From the NCBI GenBank assembly GCA_029962745.1, contig CM057165.1, forward strand, positions 20,696,745 through 20,760,744: 64,000 bases of DNA, in the 5' to 3' direction. This DNA is from Echinometra lucunter (Eukaryota; Echinodermata; Echinoidea; Camarodonta; Echinometridae). The notes beneath the pieces were generated by a model. The model saw only the letters and a list, made by a program, of their open reading frames with translations, was not told where the DNA came from and did not search any database. The stretch's first letter is position 1. Each line of letters opens with the position of its first letter. Position numbers and translations under genes: made by a program. Below, one piece after another: positions 34,501 to 46,500 of this stretch.

Positions 34501-37500
34501 AGTTCGCCCAATGAGCTAGGTAAGTGGGTTCAACACGGCTTTCTGTTTACACACGAAAAAATTGGCGAGTCTGACTTGGCTCGCTGATCGAAACCTGCAA
34601 TTCTGGCAGATAAAAAAAAAAGCGGTGTTCAACACAGCTCACGAGTCAGTGTTACACTGATTCTGTTTACATGACATAAAATTGCAGTGTTGAGCACGGG
34701 TCCCGTGTCGAACCCCCGAGCCGAGTCACTGTGTAAACATGGTATAAATGTCTTGTGAGGTACTGATTATTATCACACAACACCCGATAAACAATGGGCA
34801 TTAGTCCCCACTGACAAGCAACAGATTTTAAAAAACCCTTTTACACCACAGATCTTACCAGATAAACATCACAGAGGTTGTGGACCCAAAACTTATAAAG
34901 AGCAGTTGTCACCATTGGAAGGTCCACATTGTTAAATCCTTTATTGCACGTCTGTATGGTGGTTGCCAATTTGTGGAGAATCCAGAGATCCACAGGAGTA
35001 GCGGCAGGAACAGCCTAGAAAGAATGAAAGAAAATTCCGCAAATATCATTTTAATAGTAGTAGCAGTAGTAGCAGTAGTAGCAGTAGTAGCAGTAGTAGC
35101 AGTAGTAGTAGTGGTAGTAGACTTTATTGGATAACTTTTTTAACACAAATTGAATGGAAACATGTAAAATTGCATAAAGTATTCCAACTTAAAATAGCAT
35201 GTAAGATTTAACCATAATTGATACATTCCAAGATACCTGTGTATATTACTCTTTACAGGCATTAGTGCACAATCCTTTTGCATAAAGCTTTTAGCAAATT
35301 GAAATGAAATAGTCCATACTTTTACATCTAAGGAAAATATAGATATTAATGCTTAGAATTTATTATGACAAACTGTCAGAATCAGTGGCTTGAAACATAA
35401 TGGCACAGATAATTTATTGAATATCAAATGAAAAACCCAAAGTCATACATTCTCAGTACTATAAGAAACAATATTTATTATCATTATCATTTTGTTGTTG
35501 CTATTCCACTCCTGTTTTCCTGAACACTACAATAAAGAAAGGGAAAACTGTTAGAACATACCTGGTCAATGGGTTGTGGAATGAAATCTTTCTCAAAGGC
35601 AGACAAAGCAAACTTGGTAGCATTCCAGATTTTGTTACAGAAATGTCTGTATTCTAAAACCTGGCCTACATTAAGGTTGATATCCTGACCTAGTGGGAAT
35701 AAAACATAGTAAAACTGTGAAAGGAACCGAGGCAAAGCAATTCTCATGTTTCACAATCCTTGCGCCTTCATTCGGTTCAGTTGCGAAAGTCACTCAACAC
35801 CTTGCACAGTATCATCATCACCTTGCACTAGTCATATTTTCTGCTCCTAACCCCTGTGCTTGGGATCCTTCAGTCAGTTAAGTATTTCTTCAATTAGTCA
35901 ACTCTAATTCGTGGCATCTGCTATCTTGGAAATACTTGTTGACCTGCGAGTGGGTGATGTATGCATTGGGAAATGCAAGAACTAGGAAAGGCTGACTGTG
36001 TAGAGAATAAAAACTGAAATATTCCTTGAGTTTTGAAATCATCACAATGATAAAAAATCAAATCAGTCTTGTTGAAATGCAAATTGATATAGAAATAGAT
36101 GCAGGTTAAGGCCAAGGATTCAAAGTTTCTCTAGTTGTATTTTGAATATGAGGAAATTTGATATTCTTCCAAAGTGACAACAAATGATTGAGAAAGCTCA
36201 TTTATTATTTTATACTTCCCTCCAGAACTCAATCTTCTTTCTAATATCTAATATCTAATAACACCAATATCATGATTAAGTCATCTGATCAAAAGTCAGA
36301 GACAATTTGGAATGCAGCCTATAGCATCTTTCCCGCTCAGCGTCTTTTCCCCTTCCGTTTCATCACAGGCAAAATAACTGGGGATCAGGAAAGCCGATGT
36401 AAAAGAACAGTCACAGAGAAGAGGACCAAAAACGCAGGACAAGACTTTTGAAACAAGCACCCTAAGTAGAAGTACTGCAATGCACACGTGAAATTCATCA
36501 TTAGTGCATTTGGTATTACCCCCAAAAATCCACCAATCAAACAAAAAACATACATAGACAAAAAAAAACAAAAAAAAAAAAACAACACAAAACCATACAG
36601 ACATTCTATATTATTCGGTTATGAGTCACAGTTATAAACAAGCCAATAGCTAGATTGTGTCTCGCCCACCTGTGACTAAATAACACGAAAGTATCCCCAT
36701 GTACATCCCTAACCAAGTTTAATGTCACAAGAAAGTCTTCCGGGTAAACTTTAATGTCTGACCTAAAATGACCTTTAACCTTACCATGTGACCTGACAGC
36801 ACAATAGCATGAATGTACCCCTAGTGCATCTATCACCCAAATTTGGTTGCTATTGCAGCAACATGTGCCAAGTTATGTTTCATAAGAGAGTCTTGCAGGT
36901 AAACTTTAACGTTTGAAATAAAATGACCTTTGACCTTACCATGTGACCTCTGATACCCTATAACATGAAGGTCCCCCAAGTTCATCTATGACCCAAGTTT
37001 AGTTGAAAAGGGAGCTGCAACAATTGCAAAGTTTTTTGTCATAAGAGAGTCTTGCAGATAAACTTTAACATTTGACCTCAAATGACCTTTGACCTCACCA
37101 TGTGACCTCCAACAGCACCACAACATGATGTAACCCCTAGTGTATTTATCACCCAAGTTTGGTCGCCACTGGACCAACAGTTGTCAAGTTATGTGTTGTG
37201 GGGGAGTCTTGCAGGTAAACTTTAAAGTTTGAAATAAAATGACCTTTGACCTTACCATGTGACATCCGATGCCACTATAACATGAAAGTCCCCCAAGTGC
37301 ATCTATGACCCAAGTTTAGTTGAAAACGGAGCAATGGTTGCAAAGTTATTTGTCATAAGAGAGTCTTGCAAGTAAACTCTAACATTTGACCTCATGGACG
37401 ACGGACGACAGACGGACGGACGACGGACGGACGCTATTTGGATCCCTAAGGCTCGCCTTCACCTCCGGTGGGCGAGACAACAAGTAATCTGCAAAACAAT

Positions 37501-40500
37501 AGTTTTAGTACAGAAGAAAATACATCTAAACCCAGTATCACGGCCCTATTAATCATGCTTAGTTGTTGAACAGTAGTTTCCCTTAACAACTAAGAAGCTT
37601 GCCAGAGGCTTGCAAACATGTTTGCAAACTGGATTCCATTTATTTAGATGACATTATGCATAATAGGTTATGTGAATAATAAGAAATTAAGGGTATTGGA
37701 ATCAGATTAGTAAATGGGTCTATTCTTACCATTTGTTTCTATTACGTTAAAATTATGAGTACACATGCAGATTTTTATAAAACAGGGGCAATATCACTTG
37801 CAGCAAAGTGCAAATCAACTTGCACAATGATCATCAGCAAATTTCACACAAGAAGAAAAATCTCAAGGAAATGAAAACAACATTTTTTACACACCTTGTG
37901 AGTTGTAAGAAGCTAGGGCAAACCTCAGTGCATCTGTTCCGCACTCTGGGATGCCTTGTGGGAAGTCTGACCTCTGACCTTTCATGGCGACCTTCAGTTC
38001 TTTGGGGTCAAGCTTCAGGTTGCCATGGAGGAGCCTAGATTGCAGTTCCTGCATGGATGGATGTCATGGCAGTGACATTATTTCATTCCTTGGGGTCTTT
38101 TCTTTTCAATTTTTTTCCTGTTATATAACTTGTGTAAGTTGTTTCACAAACAACAAAATTTAAAAAAAGGAACAATTATTTCTCCTTATTATCATACACA
38201 ACATAATTATTCATGATTGTTTTGAAAACTACATTTGTAATTACTCACTTTATCAAATTTGTAGTACATTTTTCTGCACTGCAAAAATGAAGTCTGATGT
38301 AGAACTAAAGGCATACCCAAAAAGGCAAAATTCCCAACTCAGTACATGATTATTTCACTTGTAACTTTTTTCTTTTCATCTGCAAAAACAACATCCTAAG
38401 TGTCTATACTACTTGAGAATATGATCTGACTAGAATACACTGATTTCACACAATTACGAATTGTTAAAATATGCTGCAATAAACTATTGCAAGAAAAAGA
38501 AGAAAAAAAAAGCTTTTTGTTGGTGTCTTTTTAGTAATATTGCGCTGCACAGAAATGAAGTGCACATTGGCTGGAAGCTGGATGGAGTCTCCGAGTGTCA
38601 AATCCTTACGACTGCCCTTTCAATTTGTCTCTGACTGGTCTGCGACTCACAAGCTGACAAGAACTGTCTCGTCACATCTCAGTCATGTCAGTCATAGACC
38701 AGTTGGATCGTAAGGTGTTAGTGGGCCTAAGAGCCCTCACTGCTCTATACCATTCACTTACATGTAGTAAACAAAAAAGGCTGTGCTGTGGGGCTTTTTT
38801 TTGGGGGGGGGCAGGTAACCATGACATATGTGAACAAGCCTTCAAGATCTCTGCACATGACTACAAAAATTAAGGGACACAAAATATTTACCTCAAGAGA
38901 AACACCGTGGATAACATCAAGTGGATCAATCACATTCCCGAGGGATTTGCTCATCTTACGGCCATGGGCATCTCTCACCATGGAATGAAGGTAGACCTGA
39001 AATTGTACAAAACAAATGGAATAACAGACATCATATGCATGGCATGAGGAATATCCTTCGTTTAAAACCGAAACCCAGATTTGACTTTATTCGCTTCTAG
39101 ACACCTGAAGCCGACCAAGGTTTATACGAGGAAAACAAAATCTGAGTCCCGATACCCCACCTGAAATACATTTGTGTTATAATGGTGAGGTCGATTCTCA
39201 TAATGGACAACAAAATCTGGGCCCTGTTTCATAAAAATTGTTATCAATAACAACTTGCAATAATAAGCTTCTGAAATCCTTGCATCTGATTGGCTGAGAG
39301 CAAATTTGTCAAAGGATTGTGGCAGTTGTTATGAAATGCGGCCCTGGGATCCATATTTATGAAATAATTTCAGGAACAACTTTGACAAGAGACTTCTTCA
39401 TCATATGACCATGGAAATCTCTAACCATGGAATGAAGGTATATACATGTATAGACCTGAAATACGACAGGTTTGGTAAAACCTAAACATAACAAAAAACA
39501 CTAAAATTTAAGAAATAAGGTAATGTGATTACAACAATGCAAAAAATCCTTTACAATCAATCACTTCATTTCTGACATAAGAAATGTATTTGGGGAAAAA
39601 CTGGCTAAAAGTCCTTCTGAAGAGCCTACAAAAAAAAAGAAAAAAAAAGCTGACAATCACAATACCCTGAACAGCACCACCAAATTTGTACACATATCGT
39701 CGCTGATTTTACGAACCGGCATACAAAGCGTTTTTCATGAAAATTTTCAATTTTGAGATATTTACAGTATTCTTATTTGTATAACCATAACCTACCTTTC
39801 AGCAAAATTTCAGGTCATAATATGCCTTAATTAAAAAGTTATGCAATCAAAGAAAAGTTTACGAACCAGCATACGTTCATGCGCGTTTAGTATGCCAGTT
39901 CGTAAAGCTAAACTTTTACGCGCACAACGGAATCCGTGATTTTACAAACCGGCATAACTTGCAAATGATCGTTCTGCTAAAATGGGGATAGGCCTACATA
40001 GATACAGAGATTGAAGTCTGAATCATCGAAGAACTGGTAAGTGTATGTGTTTTTTATACTCAAGTAATGCATATGTATGCATTTTTTCGTTTAAGTCAAT
40101 TGTGAAATTCGAAAAACTCAAATAAATGGTAATTATGTGAGGATTATTTCATCGTAATCTTTCCCTGTCCCACTCATAGATTATGATGCTGGCTATTGAT
40201 GCGCCGTGTTCTGACGATGACAAAATTATAAACTTGCATAATAAATGTATTGTTCAGTGAACTAGATTATGCTGAGTGATCATTAAGAATACCATAGAAA
40301 CCTAAGGTGAAGTCATACCCGTGACAACAGTTCTAGTCTTGTTAAGTTAGGCTAAAACTGGTAAGATTCGACAGTAAAAAAACTAAAAAGTTGTTGTACA
40401 TTAGTAAGTTAGGGTCTATGCCTACGTCAAAAAGTGTACCGTAAACTGGGGTGACTTTAGACACATGTAGGGGTGACTTTGGACACAACAGAAAAAAAGT

Positions 40501-43500
40501 ACTGTTTCATTTTACATTCTTTTCCTTGTGGTATTTCCAGTATTTTTCTGTATGTTATTTTAGGGGAAAGTGTGAATATTATGAATGACTATTGTGCTCT
40601 TGTATATTTCATTGCCTTACATTGTTTTTGTACTTTTCTTTGCAGGGTCCATAAAATGCTTGATATTTATGGCCGTCGAACTTTTGGTACTCCAGAAATA
40701 CAGAAGAATGGAAGCTCAAGCCTACTGGCTGGATAGTGAACATAAAGGGATCATGAACCCACCTGTATAGTCTTGATACCTGACCACCCTTGCAAATCTC
40801 ATTATCCCATGATTTGGCTTCACGTACGGGGTACGGGGTGACTTTGGACATCAAAGGAGTACCAAATGTTCGATAGCTACGTAACTATTCATGCAGTGCC
40901 CTGTTTAACTACACGTTTCCAAATTTGTTCATTTACTATTTTGGATATTTAGGCATGTAAGAATTCAAAATATCAAATTTAATTACAAAATCTTGAAAAA
41001 AGTGTGCAACCAAGTGTCTGTTAATGCCCCTTTACAATGAAAGTTCTTACATGTTTATTTTTGGCAAAATTTTGTAGCTAAAATACCACCACAAAATGTA
41101 TGTACATGGTACAAGTTGTACTTGTAAGCCATTATTTGGTGGCTGTTGAAAAAAATTGAACAGATTGGAGTTGTTATGATTTTAAAAAAACTGTATTGTA
41201 GTCCAAAGCTAACCAGGTGGTCAACTACTAACTGTGCTAATCGCAAGGAACAGGTCCACAGAAAATTCATGCAGTGCCCTGCTTAACTACACTTTTTCAA
41301 ATTTGTTCATTTACTATTTTGAATATTTAGGCTTATAAGAATTCAAAATATCAAATTTAATTACAAAATCTTGAGAAAAAGTGGTGCAACCAAGTGTCTG
41401 CTAATGCCCCAAGCAAAATTTTGTAGCCAAAATACCACCACAAAAATGTATGTACAAGTTGTACTTGAGTCATTATTTGGTGGCTGTTGAAAAAAAATTG
41501 AACAAATTGGAGTTGTTAAGATTAAAAAAAAAACTGTATTGTAGTCCATAGTTCCCCCATACGGAGGTTTACTTTAGATAATTAGCTGTACAGGTGATTA
41601 TGCAATGGGATATTTATGGTTGTCCAAAGTCACCCCAAACTCCGGGGTCACTTTGGACAAACTTTGACCAAAAAAATGATCATGAAATAAAATAAACTGC
41701 AGGGAATTCTATATAACACGATTTTCTCTTTATTGGTACTTGCCAACCCCCACATTACACCTAGAATTCCTCTGTTCATAATGAAGATATTGATATAAAT
41801 AGTTTAAATTTGTCCAAAGCCACCCCAGTTTACGGTAACGATGTATTGTAAAGTTAGATTAGCCTAGGGCATTACTATTCATGTTGATTCGATGTCCTAG
41901 CCTAAAGCATTAAAACAAAAATAGAAATAGGCTCCTGGAACTTGGCCTTCCTGGTAATCTGGGCCTGGCCCCAAGCCAAGGCCAGGCTCCGGTCTGTAAA
42001 GAGCAAGAGCATAGCCCTAGTCAAATTTTGGATGGTATTTACTTCAGTTAGAGGACACTGACTAGAAGCATGTATGGTTAAGTACGGTTGCAGGGGATTA
42101 CATCAGATAGTCTGTTTCCTTCTTTACCTGGTTTCATATGAATTTATGATATCTTTAAAATTGCAAGTAAACAATTATGTTGTCATAAATAGGTCTACAT
42201 TTACATCTACCCAAGACATCACAACTCTCAGAAATATCAAGACAATGCATTGCCTAGGTCCAAAGTCATAGATCAAAGAACGACAGGCCTAGATGCATGA
42301 GTTCACCAGATAAGGAATAGCCCTTGGTAGATTTAAAAGCAAGGGATTGCCATATACATCACACTTTGTTTCCTATATTGATAGTTGTGATTATTACATG
42401 TATTTAATTACCTTTATCAAATCCTTAGATGGAGTTTCTCCAGGATGCCCTTGTCCAGTGGGACAAGGACAAATCAACTAATGTTGTTTCCCTGGCGGAC
42501 ATCAAAGTACGCAAAAACTCGGTACCAAGGAGAGGAACTATAGTCAAAATGAAGTGGGGCACCAAATGGTGGCATGAAAAGATTCTCGCTTTGTCTGAAC
42601 GTGAACCTGCAGACACCACATTGGCTGAGCTTGGTACCGGTAATATATGCTTCTCACATATATGTACATTTCTGTTCATTAATGCACATTATCAAAATGA
42701 TTTTATCACAACTGGTCACATCAAATGTTTTGCAGTTTGCACTGAAAAATGGAAGTTAAATATTTTCCATTTCAAATCAAATACAATAAAATATTACTTT
42801 GTGGGATATTTGGAATTCCCATTGCTTATCATGTTCAAGAACTTTAGCTGTATGAAGTTATCTGTCATTTTACATTGCAGTACAACCAGACTTGAAGTCT
42901 GATAACCTCTCAGCTGATGAAGCGCGCTTTGAGAGCAAAGATCTACCATCTGATGAAGATGACTCCGGGACAGATGACATAACAACCGAGGAAGCAGGCG
43001 ATGGAGTTCATGCAGACAGTGACACCTTAGATATGGAAGACATCCCATTAGCTGAACTTGGTAAGTAATACGTTTTGCTTATTAGATGCATGTATGTCTC
43101 TGTTTGTTAAAACAAATCATCTAAATGCTTTTATCTATAAAAAGTGAGCACATAATATAAATTGTTATTGTTTATCAACCAACCTATGATGACATGGGGG
43201 TGTCTACATTTTTACTTTGCAGTTCGACAGGCACTACCAAGTGATAAGCCAGGTGGCTTCAAAGCCGGTCCTGAGAAAGCTGATATCCAAACTGAGAAAG
43301 GACCCGGAATTCATGCAGACATGGATATTGAAGACATCCCATTGGCAGAACTTGGTAATATATTTTGCCGTTTAGATACATATCTTCCGCTATAAAGGCA
43401 GAGTAAAAGTTTTAAATTTTCATCGTTAATCAAGAGATGGTGATATGAGGGCATTTACATTTTTACTCCGTAGCTCAACAAACACAACCAGCTAATGAAG

Positions 43501-46500
43501 CCGGTTTTGAGAAGACTGACATCCAAGCAAGTGAAGTTGGTCCTAAGAATGGTGACATTGCTAGGGGGATTCATGCAGAAAAGATGTTGATGGATGTCCA
43601 AGACATCCCATTAGCTGAGCTTGGTTAGTAATATACTTTGCTTGTTACTGTATACGCCAATATTTTCGCGTACAGATATTTTCGCGAATCACAGGCTCAC
43701 AGACATTTTCGCGATTTGTTAAGTTCGCGAGCCCAAGAGCAAGACTTGCAGTAAACTTTGTGCATGAATGAGCCATATCGGCAGATCCAGAGGATTTGCT
43801 TTTTGATTATTTTTTGCCAATACCATCAAACTCGTAGCTTGCGATAAACAAAAAATGCTGTCATAAAACCCATGATTTCTTGATATATAGCGCGTTTTCA
43901 GCGACCCTCTTACTTACCACCCCACTAAAGCCCCGCATGATTTGGAAAAATGGCACCGATTCCATATTTTTGGAAGCAGAATTGGGTTTCTTATAGGGGT
44001 TTTAGAGGTGACCATGTACAGAGCTTTCTTGTGGTGAGTGACAATTTCTGCGTGTCTGTGTGTGTTATGCTACATACACACTGGGTGAAGGACTGCTGCA
44101 GTGCACTTTCCACATGCACAGTGCATAGTTTTAGGCAATGACAACTGTACTATGTGCCGATGACACTGCGCTGAGAGGTAAAAAGCAAATTTACGTGCGG
44201 ATATTTTCGGGTGTTGTTAAATGCGCGATAGGTGAGTGATTCGCGAAATTTGCGAAAATAAAACCACAGCGAAAATTTCAGCTTATACAGTATATAAATG
44301 TATGTTTTCCGCTTATCAATGCATATCATCCATATAACTTCCTCTATAAAGATTTAACGAATTTTAAATTTCCATTCCTTTTCAACGTATGATGGTATGA
44401 GCTTTTATTTTACTCTAATTGTAGTGCAACCAGCCGGTCCCTTGAGAGATGATGCCCAAGGCAATGAAACAGGTCATGAGAAAGTTCCCATCCGAATTGA
44501 TGATGCAGGCCATAGAATTTGTGATGATGCTATGGATATGGATGACATCTCTTTAGCTGAGCTGGGTTAGTGATCAAATTCCTATTCACTTACTTTTCTG
44601 CAAATTTAAGTATATACATCCTAAGTTCAGGTGATTAATTTTAAATTCTGCAGTTGGTTACTGGTAGTGTGGAAAGAAAGTCAGCATTGTTGTGGTTGGT
44701 AATACTGGTATTGTACTAAAATACATTTAGAGGCTACATTTTCATACCAGCGTGAATAAACTCTGCTGATAACTCTGTGCTGTATGTTTTTATTTCATTG
44801 TGTATCATTTCGAGTGGAACCTGACCCTAATGAAGTGGTATGCTCTTCTTATGAATTCTGTGACTTTGCAGTTCGCCAAAGGCAACCAGACAATAAGCCT
44901 GGTGACCTGACCAATGGAGCTGGTCCTGAGAAAGATGTCCAGTCTGTAGATGATCCATGGATCGACATCATTCCACTAATATCCTATGGAACTAAAGTGG
45001 CAGGTGGGTTGATATTTACTGTACACCTCTAATCTCAGTATTTACATAACCACCCCCCCCCCCAACTCTGTCTCATATATTTTACACAATAGAAATACTA
45101 ATGTTATAACATGACATACATCTTTATGGTGACTTTACAATTTAGGTATATCAGTAAGCTGGTATTCCTGAATGAATGATGCTGTGAATTTTCGTACAGT
45201 CTGTTAAGTGTAGGGGCTTCTTTCTGATTGACTCGCAAGGAAACATTGCATACTTTGCTTAATATGATATCACACCTTCAGGCCCAATGATCAATGACAG
45301 TCACTTTGATTGGAGTTGAAATGCTCATCACAGGTCCATCAAGAATCTACAGTCCTACATCTTCTACTTGATAATAAGTTATAGCCATTTGTGTAAATAG
45401 GTGCTTATAAGTAAATATTTCCATATATGTAACTAACTGAGATATAAACTCTAAAAACACAATCAAACAACAGTCACAAGACTCTAGATTAATTGCTGTT
45501 ACCGATAGTTAAATAGTGGATTCATCATGCTTACGTTTTGGGTATCAAATCATCATGTTTGCTGTAAGTATTTTCTTTTTATTTCTTCAAAAATCGCACA
45601 TGGATTTTGGGTTAGTCATATACAAGGGCCTCTCCAAAGTTTTGGTTGCAACATAGCTATTACATCTTAAATCTATGTATATCTATCTCTATGGAGAATG
45701 CTGTATTTTCTGTTGTCCTTTTCTATGAGTGGTGTAAATGAGATAGATGTACATGTAGAATGAATGATGTGATTTTTCAAAATGAAAATTCTGTTTTTAA
45801 ACAGTAGTTCCAGTGCCCCCTGTTCCACAAAATGATAGCCTAAACCCACCTATCAACAGCCCACTGACTGAAGGTTAGTTACACATTTCAACATCTAATG
45901 ATGATGATAGTATTAATAATGATTTAAAAACAACAATTAAAAGAATACAAATAAGAAATATGAAAGAATAGGGGGTATATACAATTTTGCTTTAGTTTAT
46001 CGAAAACACACCCACACTAAAATGAATCACAACGTAATGCGCATGCGTGAAAGACATACCTTGTTCTGCCATAGCCAACGCTTTAGTTTGTGCATGCAGC
46101 AAAAGAATGTATGTTTTAATGTATGCAAAATTATTCAAGTATGTGTAGGACTTTTGTATTTTTTTTTTTACTGTGCGTAGCAATGATCGATTTATCAATT
46201 ATCAGTCGGAGATTGAAATAGACCCCGATCTGACATTGACTGTCTGAGCCATCGCAAAGAAATGAGATACGTTGTTTTGCCATAGCAACTTCGTAATCGA
46301 TTACGACATACGTTGTTCTGCCATAGCTAATGATTAATTTGTGCATGTGGCAAAACAGCGTATCTTTTAATTTATCCAAATTATTCAAGTATGCAGGACT
46401 TTTTAAAGATTTTTTTTTATTGTGTGTAAACAATGATCAAAATCAATTCTCAATGAGTTTGAAATGCTTAACCAAGCTACAAACTAACTGCACGTCAGTG

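Noticed and set aside
42425..43048. Minus-strand frames opposite the nested gene
   Set aside because: They are antisense shadows of the plus-strand exons, which show phase-consistent splice sites and repeat homology.
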